Assembly (NCBI GenBank): GCA_021157415.1
Contig: JAGGWN010000063.1
Span: forward strand, 1-52,108
Reading direction: 5' to 3'
DNA: 52,108 nucleotides
Source of the DNA: Bacteroidales bacterium
GTDB taxonomy: Bacteria > Bacteroidota > Bacteroidia > Bacteroidales > VadinHA17
Shown here piece after piece: positions 24,719-33,469 of the stretch (position 1 is the stretch's first letter; every line of letters starts with the position of its first letter). Both the position numbers and the translations under genes were made by a program. The notes under the pieces were generated by a model. The model was not told where the DNA came from. It ran no database searches and saw nothing but the letters and a program-made list of their open reading frames with translations.

Positions 24719-25383
24719 TAGGTAAAAATCTGCAAAGAATACGAAAAGAACTGCCGGATCACGTGACATTGGTGGCTGTCAGTAAAACCAAACCGGTGGA
24801 GGATATCCTTGAAGCTTATCAGGCCGGCCAGCGGGATTTCGGTGAAAACAAAGTGCAGGAAATGGTGGACAAAAAGGACCATCTGCCCCAGGATATCCGC
24901 TGGCACATGATCGGCCATCTGCAGACCAATAAGGTAAAATACATTGTACCTTTTGTGACTCTGATACATGGTGTGGACAGCCTGAAACTAATGCAGACGA
25001 TACACAAAGAGGCAGTAAAAAGGGATAAGATACAGGACTGTCTCCTGGAGATACATATCGCCGAAGAACCTTCCAAATTCGGTTTTGATTTCCAGGAATT
25101 ACTGGCATTGTTACACAGAGAGGCATGGGCCAGTCTGGATCATATCCGTATTTGTGGTGTCATGGGGATGGCTACTTTTACCAGTGATGAAGACCAGGTG
25201 AGAAGGGAATTCCGTTATCTTCATCAATGCTTTGATACCCTGAAATCCGAAGTGTTTTCAGAAAAAGATTATTTCAGGGAAATTTCCATGGGGATGTCTG
25301 GAGATTACAGGATTGCTGTCGGGGAGGGGAGTACAATTGTGAGGATCGGTACTTTGATTTTCGGAGAAAGGAATTATCTTTAG
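24715..25383 (+). CDS. YggS family pyridoxal-phosphate homeostasis protein
   Basis: This 222-residue single-domain protein has the alanine-racemase-like TIM barrel and binds PLP. The cofactor lysine is in LVAVSKTKPVED (about residue 23). Other family segments are DFGENKVQEM, IRWHMIGHLQTNKVKYI, CGVMGMATF and SMGMSGDYRIAVGEGSTIVRIGT (split across about 190-215). Members buffer free PLP and affect amino-acid balance rather than catalyse a known reaction. The start codon overlaps the DUF1015 stop, which suggests translational coupling, and the serine operon enzymes just upstream include the PLP enzyme SerC. Length is normal and it looks intact. Confidence 0.93.
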   Translation: MIGKNLQRIRKELPDHVTLVAVSKTKPVEDILEAYQAGQRDFGENKVQEMVDKKDHLPQDIRWHMIGHLQTNKVKYIVPFVTLIHGVDSLKLMQTIHKEAVKRDKIQDCLLEIHIAEEPSKFGFDFQELLALLHREAWASLDHIRICGVMGMATFTSDEDQVRREFRYLHQCFDTLKSEVFSEKDYFREISMGMSGDYRIAVGEGSTIVRIGTLIFGERNYL

Positions 25384-25408
25384 CTTCTGAACCCAAAAAC
25401 ACATTGTT

Positions 25409-26386
25409 ATGGCTGATTTGTCGGTAAGATATCTGGGCCTTGATCTGCAGAGCCCTGTGGTGGCCAGTAGTTCCGGATTGACATCTTCCGTGGAAAAAAT
25501 CAGGGAGATGGAAGAAGAGGGTGTGGGAGCCGTGGTGTTGAAGTCCTTGTTTGAAGAGCAAATATATGTTGAGAGCACCATGCATCTTGAAGAATCCGAC
25601 TATTCTGAAGCAAGTGATTATCTGAAAAACTATGTAAGGGATCATTCGCTGGGAGAATATCTCAGTCTGATAGAAGAGGTTAAAAGTCAGACTTCCCTTC
25701 CGGTAATTGCCAGTGTCAATTGTATGTCGGTATCAGAATGGGTGGATTATGCCAGGAAAATCGAAAGTGCCGGAGCTGATGCGCTGGAGCTGAATGTCTT
25801 TATCCTTCCTGTATCCAGGGGAAAAACAGGGGGTGAATATGAAAACATTTATTTCGAACTGGCAGATAAGCTTAAGAGCCTGGTTCGCATCCCGCTGATC
25901 TTTAAGCTGGGGCATCAGTTTACCAATCTGAATTATCTGGTTGCACAATTGGCATACCGACAGGTAGAAGGCGTGACCCTGTTCAACCGTTTCTATGAGC
26001 CGGATATAGATATTAACAAGCTCCGCCTTGTGTCTGCCGGTGTTTTTAGCAAGCCGGAAGAACTTCGCCAGACCCTTCGCTGGATCGGGCTCCTATACGG
26101 TCAGCACGATCATCTGGATCTGGCTGCTTCCACCGGGGTGCATGATGCCGAAGCGGTTATAAAACTTTTACTGGCAGGGGCAAATGTCACCCAGGTATGT
26201 TCCGTATTGTACCAAAAAGGGATATCTTATATTCATACGCTGAACGAAGGACTTTCCCGTTGGATGGATGACAAGGGGTTTGGGAAGATTGAAGAATTCA
26301 GGGGGAAACTGAGCTATAAGAACCTGCAAGACCCCGTGATGTACGAAAGGTCACAGTTTATGAAATTTTTCTCCGATTATCATTAA
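25409..26386 (+). CDS. Dihydroorotate dehydrogenase-like flavoprotein
   Basis: This 325-residue protein has the FMN-binding TIM barrel of the PyrD family (LDLQSPVVASSSG at about 10-22, SVNCMSVSEWVDYARKIE near 109, FKLGHQFTNLNY near 162, GANVTQVCSVLYQKG near 258). The NLSCPN segment with the catalytic Cys or Ser of true class 1 dihydroorotate dehydrogenases is not seen; the aligned stretch reads ELNVFILPVSRGKTG. The substrate may therefore differ. It follows yggS by 25 nt and could end the serine operon. It converges on the HEAT-repeat gene. Confidence 0.8.
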   Translation: MADLSVRYLGLDLQSPVVASSSGLTSSVEKIREMEEEGVGAVVLKSLFEEQIYVESTMHLEESDYSEASDYLKNYVRDHSLGEYLSLIEEVKSQTSLPVIASVNCMSVSEWVDYARKIESAGADALELNVFILPVSRGKTGGEYENIYFELADKLKSLVRIPLIFKLGHQFTNLNYLVAQLAYRQVEGVTLFNRFYEPDIDINKLRLVSAGVFSKPEELRQTLRWIGLLYGQHDHLDLAASTGVHDAEAVIKLLLAGANVTQVCSVLYQKGISYIHTLNEGLSRWMDDKGFGKIEEFRGKLSYKNLQDPVMYERSQFMKFFSDYH

Positions 26387-26417
26387 CACACTTGCGGAGA
26401 GAGGTTTTGCGACGATC

Positions 26418-26966
26418 CTATTCCCCGTTCATCTGAAGATTTTCTTCAAGCAATTTCATCATCTCATGATACAAAGATACCTTATCCGAAGCAGGGTTTA
26501 TCCTGTAACTTTGTTCTTTAAAAAATGCAATATGTTCTTTCAGGACGGTTTTATCATGCAGGAAAGGCAAGGCATTTTCTATAACGGTGAAGGCTTCCAG
26601 AGCCGTCATATAGTCCCCTTCCAGAAATATTTGCAGAAAAACCTGAATGTGGGCTGAAAAATCAAGGCCCGATTGCCAGCAGGCGGCGACCATTCTCTGT
26701 TTTTTATCCTGATCGGATATGTCCTGCAATGCGGGAATCAGGGGAGCAACGGAGGGCTGACTCTTCATGTCTCTGATCAGGGCGACCACCGCATCTGTGA
26801 TTGTCGGAGAGTCGGTTTGTGAATAAAGTTTCATCACGGCAGGTATCAGGGCAGGGTTCCCGCTGTAACGGATCTCTTTAATGACTGACAGGACGACTTC
26901 GTCACGTGCTGAAAAAAGCTGCTTGATAAGTTGCTGGTTATGTCGTTCCGTCTCTCTTTCTGCCAT
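26418..26966 (-). CDS. HEAT-repeat protein, function unknown
   Basis: This 182-residue cytoplasmic protein has no signal peptide and is almost all alpha-helical. The first 110 residues show repeated helix pairs of HEAT type (EVVLSVIKEIRYSGNPALIP, SPTITDAVVALIRDM, QPSVAPLIPALQDISDQDKK), which serve as protein-binding scaffolds. No catalytic motif is visible. It is a single gene, convergent with the dihydroorotate-dehydrogenase-like gene and divergent from the lipoprotein gene. A perfect -7 box (TATTTTTG, minus strand, 26987-26980) lies 14 nt before its ATG, which supports the chosen start. Confidence 0.75.
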   Translation of the reverse strand: MAERETERHNQQLIKQLFSARDEVVLSVIKEIRYSGNPALIPAVMKLYSQTDSPTITDAVVALIRDMKSQPSVAPLIPALQDISDQDKKQRMVAACWQSGLDFSAHIQVFLQIFLEGDYMTALEAFTVIENALPFLHDKTVLKEHIAFFKEQSYRINPASDKVSLYHEMMKLLEENLQMNGE

Positions 26967-27301
26967 GATAATTTTTTTGCAAAAATAGAAAAATCAACTT
27001 AGTTATGCGGATAAGAATATATCATTCTTTGAACCTTTTTCAAGATGGTTCGTATAATCCGGCAGAATGGATAAAAAATAAGATTTTTTTTTAATTTTGG
27101 GGTTCCTGTTATAGCGTATGGATACATTGCAATCTGTAGAAATAAATTTATCCGGATAAAAACAGTATATTGTATGTATCAGAATATCTGAATATTATAA
27201 ATACAGGAAGGATTATAATTTTTTTTTATGGTCATTTGAAAAAAAGTATTAATTTTACTATGGTATAATTTCATTATGAATGTTGAATAAATTTCTTGTT
27301 T
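26967..27301. other. AT-rich divergent intergenic region
   Basis: This gap of 335 nt holds the HEAT-gene promoter on its left edge (TATTTTTG on the minus strand, 26980-26987). The remainder is very AT-rich with long T and A runs. A loosely spaced TTTG near 27236 and TATGGTAT near 27259 might drive the lipoprotein gene, but neither is a good match. No small gene or RNA was recognised. Confidence 0.45.
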
Positions 27302-28237
27302 ATGAAACTAAAAATGATTCAAAGAGTTTTAATCCGAATCTTTTTATTGGCCTTAATTGCTGTTTCCTGGGTAAGTTGTAAATCCGGGGAGAAAAAAGAA
27401 CAGGCTGAAGAAAGTGCGGTAGAGGTTGATGTCTCGCAATTGAACGATGAGATGTTTAAAGATATAAATGAAGCGAAGCAGATTTTTTATTCTCTGCCAT
27501 CGCCTTTGGAAACAGCCATGCTGATAAAATCTACCGGGGTAGGTTACAATGAAGATCTACTGAATTCTGTGGATAATGTGACCAAATATTCAACCACGAA
27601 AAGTATGGCGTTGAATCTGGGTATTTATACCTGTGATCTTAGCTTTGCCAGTCTTTACGATCAGACACAATCTTCCATTGATTATATGAATGCAGCCAAG
27701 AAAATGGCTGACGGTCTCGGTATTCTGGATGCGATCAGCCAGGAAAACATAGATCGTCTTGAAGAAAATATCAATAACAGGGATGTGATCATGGACATTA
27801 TCTCCGAGACTTTTATGAATTCCAGTTCTTATCTTCAGGAAAATGACCGTTCCGCCGTGGCAGCCATCGTGTTGGTAGGTGGTTGGATGGAAGGGCTTTA
27901 TCTCGCTACCCAATTGGTTCCCGATACGACTCACCTGGAAAACAACAAACTGATTCAGCGGATCGTGGATCAGAAACTGTCTCTGAATATCGTTGAGCGA
28001 CTGCTGAATGACAATGAAGATAATCAGGACATACAGGCCATCATGAAAGATATAAATGAGATACAAGCCATTTATGACAAGATCCCCATGAAGGCCAGTT
28101 CCTCCTCTGAAACTTCTACCGACGATCAGACTCATGTTACGACCATCAAGTCGGCCTCTAATTATAAAATTACCTGGGACCTGTTCAACGAGTTAAAGGA
28201 AACAGTGAAAGTTATCAGAAATAATTATATTTCATAA
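27302..28237 (+). CDS. Unrecognised lipoprotein, mostly helical
   Basis: The 311-residue product starts at ATG 27302; a TTG six bases earlier would add two residues. Residues 1-26 form a lipoprotein signal with the lipobox VSWVSC, so the cysteine is lipidated and the protein is tethered in the envelope. An acidic stretch (KKEQAEESAVEVDVS) follows, then a helical body of about 260 residues with motifs such as YSLPSPLETAMLIKSTG, ALNLGIYTCDLSFASLY and AAIVLVGGWMEGLYLATQL. A short Ser/Thr-rich loop near residue 280 precedes the last helix. I do not recognise a named family. The next gene begins 11 nt downstream and is probably cotranscribed. Confidence 0.8.
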   Translation: MKLKMIQRVLIRIFLLALIAVSWVSCKSGEKKEQAEESAVEVDVSQLNDEMFKDINEAKQIFYSLPSPLETAMLIKSTGVGYNEDLLNSVDNVTKYSTTKSMALNLGIYTCDLSFASLYDQTQSSIDYMNAAKKMADGLGILDAISQENIDRLEENINNRDVIMDIISETFMNSSSYLQENDRSAVAAIVLVGGWMEGLYLATQLVPDTTHLENNKLIQRIVDQKLSLNIVERLLNDNEDNQDIQAIMKDINEIQAIYDKIPMKASSSSETSTDDQTHVTTIKSASNYKITWDLFNELKETVKVIRNNYIS

Positions 28238-28248
28238 AATTTATACCT

Positions 28249-28695
28249 ATGAAACGAGTTCTTATTCTGTTGTTATTTATATCGGCTTCTTTTTTCGTAC
28301 TGTCCACCCAGAACAGCCAGGCACAATGTAAAGGTTTTGCCAAGAATGTTTGCAAGCTTGAATTGGTGCCTTTTACCCATGACGGTAACTATCATGCCGC
28401 GGTGCTGACTGAAGGGGAAGAAGCTGAATTATATAAGACTTTTTATTCCGATCAGGAATATAGAGTGGCTGTATGTGGTTCGGATAATCTTCCGGAAATT
28501 GAATTTAAAGTGATGGATGCCGGACAGAAGGTGTTATATAGTAATAAAGATCATGATTTTTCCAAAACCTGGGACTTTAAGCTGGAATCCAGTCAACAAC
28601 TGAAAGTTGTCGTAAAGGTTCCGTCGAGAGGGGATAAATCTCAAGAACCGGCCAGCGGATGTGTGGCTATCATGTTTGGATTTAAGGTGAAGTAA
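28249..28695 (+). CDS. Small secreted protein, beta-rich, function unknown
   Basis: This 148-residue protein has a signal peptide (about residues 1-25, ending NSQAQ). The mature part has four cysteines (CKGFAKNVCK near its start, VAVCGSD, and SGCVAIMFGF at the end) and alternating strands (EYRVAVCGSDNLPEIEFKV, then QLKVVVKVP), as in a small beta-sandwich. The pattern resembles a conserved Bacteroidetes protein without assigned role. It lies 11 nt after the lipoprotein gene, and a strong terminator follows 32 nt after the stop, so these two genes form a closed two-gene unit. Interaction between their products in the periplasm is plausible but only inferred. Confidence 0.78.
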   Translation: MKRVLILLLFISASFFVLSTQNSQAQCKGFAKNVCKLELVPFTHDGNYHAAVLTEGEEAELYKTFYSDQEYRVAVCGSDNLPEIEFKVMDAGQKVLYSNKDHDFSKTWDFKLESSQQLKVVVKVPSRGDKSQEPASGCVAIMFGFKVK

Positions 28696-28727
28696 AAAGA
28701 GAGATCACACATTGGGAATGATAAATC

Positions 28728-28754
28728 AACCTGCAGCTGCATGCAGGTTTTTTT
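28728..28754. terminator. Rho-independent terminator shared by the secreted protein gene and uvrA
   Basis: Stem AACCTGCA (28728-28735) with TGCAGGTT (28742-28749), a six-base loop and a T-run to 28754. The T-run overlaps the uvrA stop codon, which comes in from the other strand. On the minus strand the hairpin is not followed by a long T-run, so its main effect is on the plus strand. Confidence 0.8.
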
Positions 28755-31560
28755 ATAGTTTTTCCCTGAGATAACGGGCCGTATGAGAGGTTTTATTCCG
28801 GATAAGTGCTTCCGGGGTTCCCTGAAAAACAAGATCGCCTCCTTTTTCACCTCCTTCCGGCCCCAGGTCAATGATCCAGTCGGCTGCTTTTATGACATCC
28901 GGGTTGTGTTCAACCAGGATGATGGTGTTTCCGTGTTCGATGAGTGCATCAAAAGCTCCCAGCAATTTTCTGATGTCGTGAAAATGCAGACCGGTGGTAG
29001 GTTCATCAAAAATGAAAAGAGTGTGTGTGTTGCGGTTTTCTTTTTTCAGAAAGGAGGCCAGTTTGACGCGTTGACTTTCTCCCCCGCTCAAGGTATTGGA
29101 AGGTTGTCCCAGATGAATATAACCAAGCCCTACGGATGACAGCGTTTTTAACTTTTCGATGATTTTTTTTTCCAGGGTTGAACGGTCTGTTCCGAAGAAG
29201 TCAATGGCTTCATCCACGGTCATTTCAAGGACATCATAGATAGATTTTCCCTGGTAAGTCACTTCGAGGATCTCGGGTTTAAAACGTTTTCCGTGACAGC
29301 TTTCGCAGATAAGCTCGACGTCGGCCATGAACTGCATCTCCACATGGATGACCCCTTCACCCTGACATTCTTCACACCGTCCTCCTGTTACGTTGAAGGA
29401 GAAATGGGAAGGAGAAAAGTGGTTGATTTTTGCAGCGGGTTGTTCGGCGAACAGTTTCCGAATATCATCGTAGGCTTTGATATAGGTGACGGGATTGGAA
29501 CGGGAAGATTTACCGATGGGGTTCTGGTCCACCAGTTCGACACTATTTAACCGGTCCAGATCTCCCTGAATGCCGAGGTGGTTTCCAGGTTTTTTCCCTG
29601 TTTTCAGAATCCGGCGGCTCAGGGCAGGGTAGAGGATGTCTCCTACCAGGGTAGATTTGCCGGAGCCGCTGACGCCTGTGACTACGGTCATTATTTGCAG
29701 CGGAAATTTAATACTGATGTTTTTAAGGTTGTGCTCGCTGGCTCCTGTGACCTCAATGTAACTGTTCCATGGTCTTCTGACGGCAGGGACCTTAATCTGC
29801 TCTTCTCCGGTGAGATATTTCCGGGTGATGCTGTTTTTTGCCTTGAGCAGCCGGTTGACGGGACCTGCAAAAACAACCTCGCCACCCAGTCTTCCCGCCA
29901 GGGGCCCCATATCAATGATATGATCGGCAGCACGTATGAATGATTCGTCATGTTCGACCACTACAACCGTATTCCCCATGTCTCTCAATTCTTCAAGCAC
30001 ACGGATCAGCCGGTGGGTGTCTCTGGGATGTAAACCAATGCTGGGCTCGTCCAGGATATATAAAGAACCTACCAGGCTGCTTCCCAGCGATGTGGCCAAA
30101 TTGATACGCTGCGACTCTCCTCCGGAAAGGGTGGAAGAAAGGCGATTCAGGGTGAGGTAACCCAGGCCTACATCCATCATATAACGGAGACGGTTGGTGA
30201 TCTCTGTGAGAATACGCCCGGCCACATGCTTTTCATAGTCCGTCAATTGCAGGTTCTCAAAGAAATCTTGCAACTTTTCCACCGGGAGATCAACCAGGTC
30301 AGGAATAGACTTTTCATTGATCCTGACCCACGAGGCTTCTTTCTTAAGGCGGGTTCCATGACATACGGGACAAACGGTTTTACCCCGGTAGCGGGAAAGC
30401 ATCACCCGGTACTGTATTTTGTATTTTTTTTCTTCCAGATAAGAAAAAAACCGGTTGAGTCCCCCAAAATATTGATTCCCGGTCCATATCAGCTTTTTTT
30501 GTTCTTCTGTTAACCGGTAATACGGTCTGTGAACAGGGAAGTCGAATTTCGGAGCATGATAGATCAGGGCTTCTTTCCATTTTCTCATTTTCTCTCCGCG
30601 CCAGCAGACGATGGCATCTTCATAGACCGATAAACTTTTATCCGGGATTACAAGGTCTTCGTCAATCCCTATAATTTTCCCATATCCTTCACATACCGGG
30701 CAAGCCCCCACCGGACTGTTAAAACTGAACATGGCAGTTGATGGTTCTTCAAAAAGGATCCCGTCTGCTTCGAAGCGGTTGGAAAAATCTCTTTCCATGG
30801 TTTTTCCTTCCTTGAAGATGAAGACTTTGCATCTGCCATCACTGATCTGAAAGGCTGTCTCGGCCGAGTCGGTGATCCTGGATATGGTATCCGGGTCGTC
30901 CCGGGCGATCAGTCGGTCTATCAACAGCGGGATGGTTTCTAAAGAATCCGGGGGTTCTTTTTTTTCCAGCATATCCTCAATGGAGACAGTTTTTTCTTTG
31001 AGGAAGATACGTGAAAAGCCTTCCTTCAGGAAAAAACGAAGCTGATCGGAAAATTTATCAGGGTCATGACAGGAAACGGGCGCGATGATTGCACTGCGGG
31101 ATACGCGGCTTTCGCGAAGCAGAAAATCCGCAACATCCTGTGCCGTATCTTTTTTTACCTCCCGGCCCGAAGCCGGAGAGATGGTCTTTCCGATACGGGC
31201 ATACAGCAGTTTGAGATAATCATAGACCTCTGTGCTGGTCCCTACGGTAGAGCGTGGGTTAGCGCTGTTAACTTTTTGCTCGATGGCAATAGCGGGGGGT
31301 ATCCCTTCAATAAAATCAACATCCGGTTTCTGCATGCGTCCCAGAAACTGCCGGGCATAGGCACTAAGACTCTCAACATACCGGCGTTGTCCTTCGGCAT
31401 AGAGGGTGTCAAATGCCAGAGACGATTTTCCCGAACCGGATAATCCGGTGATCACAGTAAGCCTGCCCAGAGGGATTCTGACTGTGATGTTTTTCAGATT
31501 GTGTACCCGTACCCCTCTGAGTTCTATATAAGGATCCTTAAGATTTCCGGTCTCTGGCAT
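28753..31560 (-). CDS. uvrA: UvrA, excinuclease ABC subunit A
   Basis: This 935-residue ABC ATPase finds bulky DNA lesions and loads UvrB in nucleotide excision repair. It has two ABC modules: Walker [14 protein letters not shown] near residue 38 and [13 protein letters not shown] near 650, with signatures LSGGESQR in both halves. Zinc-finger CxxC pairs are visible in [20 protein letters not shown] and RCEECQGEG / [10 protein letters not shown]. The ATG at 31560 (MPETGN) is chosen; an upstream ATG at 31599 would lie upstream of the -7 box at 31579-31586. It is monocistronic and of usual length. Confidence 0.97.
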   Translation of the reverse strand: MPETGNLKDPYIELRGVRVHNLKNITVRIPLGRLTVITGLSGSGKSSLAFDTLYAEGQRRYVESLSAYARQFLGRMQKPDVDFIEGIPPAIAIEQKVNSANPRSTVGTSTEVYDYLKLLYARIGKTISPASGREVKKDTAQDVADFLLRESRVSRSAIIAPVSCHDPDKFSDQLRFFLKEGFSRIFLKEKTVSIEDMLEKKEPPDSLETIPLLIDRLIARDDPDTISRITDSAETAFQISDGRCKVFIFKEGKTMERDFSNRFEADGILFEEPSTAMFSFNSPVGACPVCEGYGKIIGIDEDLVIPDKSLSVYEDAIVCWRGEKMRKWKEALIYHAPKFDFPVHRPYYRLTEEQKKLIWTGNQYFGGLNRFFSYLEEKKYKIQYRVMLSRYRGKTVCPVCHGTRLKKEASWVRINEKSIPDLVDLPVEKLQDFFENLQLTDYEKHVAGRILTEITNRLRYMMDVGLGYLTLNRLSSTLSGGESQRINLATSLGSSLVGSLYILDEPSIGLHPRDTHRLIRVLEELRDMGNTVVVVEHDESFIRAADHIIDMGPLAGRLGGEVVFAGPVNRLLKAKNSITRKYLTGEEQIKVPAVRRPWNSYIEVTGASEHNLKNISIKFPLQIMTVVTGVSGSGKSTLVGDILYPALSRRILKTGKKPGNHLGIQGDLDRLNSVELVDQNPIGKSSRSNPVTYIKAYDDIRKLFAEQPAAKINHFSPSHFSFNVTGGRCEECQGEGVIHVEMQFMADVELICESCHGKRFKPEILEVTYQGKSIYDVLEMTVDEAIDFFGTDRSTLEKKIIEKLKTLSSVGLGYIHLGQPSNTLSGGESQRVKLASFLKKENRNTHTLFIFDEPTTGLHFHDIRKLLGAFDALIEHGNTIILVEHNPDVIKAADWIIDLGPEGGEKGGDLVFQGTPEALIRNKTSHTARYLREKL

Positions 31561-31578
31561 AATAATTGTAAAAGAGTA

Positions 31579-31610
31579 CAAAAGTAGTACATTTAACAAT
31601 ATTTAACGAA
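31579..31610 (-). promoter_or_regulatory. Promoter of uvrA
   Basis: On the minus strand TACTTTTG (31586-31579) matches the -7 box exactly, and TTCG (31610-31607), one base off TTTG, lies 20 nt upstream. Transcription should begin near 31572, about 12 nt before the chosen ATG. I see no LexA-like palindrome. Confidence 0.5.
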
Positions 31611-31627
31611 TGATTCAAGGGTTGCAT

Positions 31628-31659
31628 TTTGATGTTTCATGTTTTTTTTGTTATTTCGT
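31628..31659 (+). promoter_or_regulatory. Possible promoter of the ECF sigma gene
   Basis: TTTG at 31628-31631 and TATTTCGT at 31652-31659 with a 20-nt spacer fit the Bacteroidetes layout, although the -7 box is imperfect. The leader would be about 80 nt long. Confidence 0.35.
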
Positions 31660-31746
31660 ACATCCTGTAATGAGAAACCTTGTAAACACAATTGCCTATA
31701 GAGAGACCTTTACGCTGATCTAACAAAAAAAGAGCGAACATTGGCA

Positions 31747-32331
31747 ATGAGACATTTAACCGACCAGGAACTGGTCGTCCGTTACAGGAAAGGGAGTCAG
31801 GAAAGCATTGAGGTCCTGATTAACAGGCATAAAAACAAGGTATATAGCTATATCCTGATGACAGTGAAAAATACGGCGTTGGCCGAAGATCTTTTTCAGG
31901 ATACTTTCATCAAAGTGGTCCAGTCACTTGACGTCGGCCGTTACAGGGAAAACGGACGTTTTCTGTCGTGGGTGATACGCATCGCCCATAATCTTATTAT
32001 AGATTATTACAGGAAACAAAACAAGATGAACACTTATTCCAATGATGATTATGAAAATGATCTGTTCAACAACCAGAAACTTTCTGACATGACTGTGGAA
32101 GAGAAAATCGTGCGGGAACAGATTTATGAGGATGTCAGGAAACTGCTCGAATATCTTCCGGAAGAGCAGAGGGAGGTGGTGGTCCTCAGACATTATGCAG
32201 GACTGAGCTTTAAGGAGATCGCAGACCATACGAATGTGAGTATTAACACGGCTTTGGGCAGGATGCGCTATGCTTTGATCAATATGAGAAAGATGATCGA
32301 GGCAAAGAACCTGAACCTGACCCTGCAGTAA
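31747..32331 (+). CDS. RNA polymerase sigma factor, ECF type
   Basis: This 194-residue protein directs RNA polymerase to a set of promoters. Region 2 covers about residues 20-90 (EVLINRHKNKVYSYILM, AEDLFQDTFIKVVQ, FLSWVIRIAHNLIIDYYRK) and region 4 about 130-185 (LEYLPEEQREVVVLRHYAGL, FKEIADHTNVSINTALGRMR). The ATG at 31747 is preferred over the TTG six bases before it. No anti-sigma membrane protein follows; instead a short unknown gene lies 183 nt downstream. Targets cannot be told. It is divergent from uvrA. Confidence 0.92.
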   Translation: MRHLTDQELVVRYRKGSQESIEVLINRHKNKVYSYILMTVKNTALAEDLFQDTFIKVVQSLDVGRYRENGRFLSWVIRIAHNLIIDYYRKQNKMNTYSNDDYENDLFNNQKLSDMTVEEKIVREQIYEDVRKLLEYLPEEQREVVVLRHYAGLSFKEIADHTNVSINTALGRMRYALINMRKMIEAKNLNLTLQ

Positions 32332-32514
32332 AAAAACATTTTTCATCTGTTTAGAAATTTTTATTTTCTTGGGTTAACCCAATGCAGCCTTTGGCTTATG
32401 CGCCATAGAGCCATTCACAATAACTCTGCGCAATTTGAAATTTTATGGAGGTTTCATACTAATATATTCCAGGCTGACGTTGTATCTAAGAAACATAAAA
32501 ACATAAGTCAGCCT

Positions 32515-32727
32515 ATGAAGGATTATTCTACTTTTCATTTACATTTTTCCGGTCAGAAACAGCCACATGGATCTCCGGCTTTAGAGGAGGAGAAGGAAGC
32601 GGAGGCAGAAATGGACAGGGTACTTGCCCGTATTCTGGGACCTGAAGTTAGCATAAAAGTGCCGGAGGTTGTACTGGGGAGGCTCTTCTTCAGGATGCGT
32701 TTGTTGTCTCAAAGATACAGAAATTAG
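32515..32727 (+). CDS. Small protein of unknown function downstream of the sigma factor
   Basis: This short frame of 70 codons begins at ATG 32515 (MKDYSTFHLHFSG) and ends at 32727. The second half, rich in charged residues (EEEKEAEAEMDRVLARIL) and then VPEVVLGRLFFRMR, reads like a real amphipathic helix. The open frame extends upstream to 32398, but that part lacks protein-like character. No membrane segment is present. The position after the ECF sigma gene on the same strand makes a regulatory link possible. I do not recognise the family, and a chance reading frame cannot be excluded. Confidence 0.5.
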   Translation: MKDYSTFHLHFSGQKQPHGSPALEEEKEAEAEMDRVLARILGPEVSIKVPEVVLGRLFFRMRLLSQRYRN

Positions 32728-32734
32728 CAGAGGA

Positions 32735-33451
32735 TCATTCTGTCACGCGGAAAAATCGTGTGGCTGTGATCACGGCAGCTGCCATGCCGGCAGTTTCTGT
32801 TCTCAGTCGTGAAGGTCCCAGTGAAACCGGCAGGTATTTGTGGAGGAGTGCCAGTTCCAACTCTTGACGACTGAAGTCCCCCTCCGGGCCGATCAGTAAC
32901 CGGATGCGATCTGAGGTGATGGCATCTGATAAATGCTGAGAAGCCCTTCCGTGCGTGCAACAATGGGCAATCAGCTTATTTCCGGTGAAAGGTTGTTGAA
33001 CAAATTCGGAGAAAGAAGTCATTACGTTCAGCCGTGGCATGAATGATTGGCCGGATTGTTTCATAGCTGCTACGATGACTTTCTCCATGCGGTCCCGGCG
33101 GATTCTGTCCCGTTCTGAATGTTCACAAAGCAATGGCGTGATCTCATCTATTCCCGTCTCCACCACCTTCTCCAGAAAGAACTCGAAACGATTCATGTTT
33201 TTTGGGGGAGCAAGGGCTATATGCAGGGAATAAGGGGCCCTTTTTTCCAGGTGTACGAGACGGATTATGCTGATCACCGCCTGGCGTGGGTCCGCTTTGC
33301 TGATTACTCCGCTGTATATGTCTCCCCGCCCGTTCAGTACCTGCACTTCATCACCGGTTTGCAAACGTAATACCCGGACGGCATGGGTGGATTCGGAAGG
33401 ATCCAGCAGGATTTTCTTTTCATGTATTTGCTCGGCGTAAAAGGTATGCAT
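32735..33451 (-). CDS. rsmE: 16S rRNA (uracil-1498-N3)-methyltransferase
   Basis: This 238-residue SPOUT-class enzyme methylates U1498 of 16S rRNA using S-adenosylmethionine. The N-terminal PUA-like domain shows HAVRVLRLQTGDEVQVLNG (about residues 23-41). The C-terminal trefoil knot carries the SAM-binding motif LLIGPEGDFSRQE (about 188-200) and SLGPSRLRTETAGMAA (about 212-227). All family motifs are present and the length is standard. It lies 18 nt downstream of the OmpA-SPOR gene on the same strand and may be cotranscribed with it. Its 3' end converges on the small protein gene with a 7-nt gap. Confidence 0.95.
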   Translation of the reverse strand: MHTFYAEQIHEKKILLDPSESTHAVRVLRLQTGDEVQVLNGRGDIYSGVISKADPRQAVISIIRLVHLEKRAPYSLHIALAPPKNMNRFEFFLEKVVETGIDEITPLLCEHSERDRIRRDRMEKVIVAAMKQSGQSFMPRLNVMTSFSEFVQQPFTGNKLIAHCCTHGRASQHLSDAITSDRIRLLIGPEGDFSRQELELALLHKYLPVSLGPSRLRTETAGMAAAVITATRFFRVTE

Positions 33452-33469
33452 GGGGGAGGCTCCGGATTA

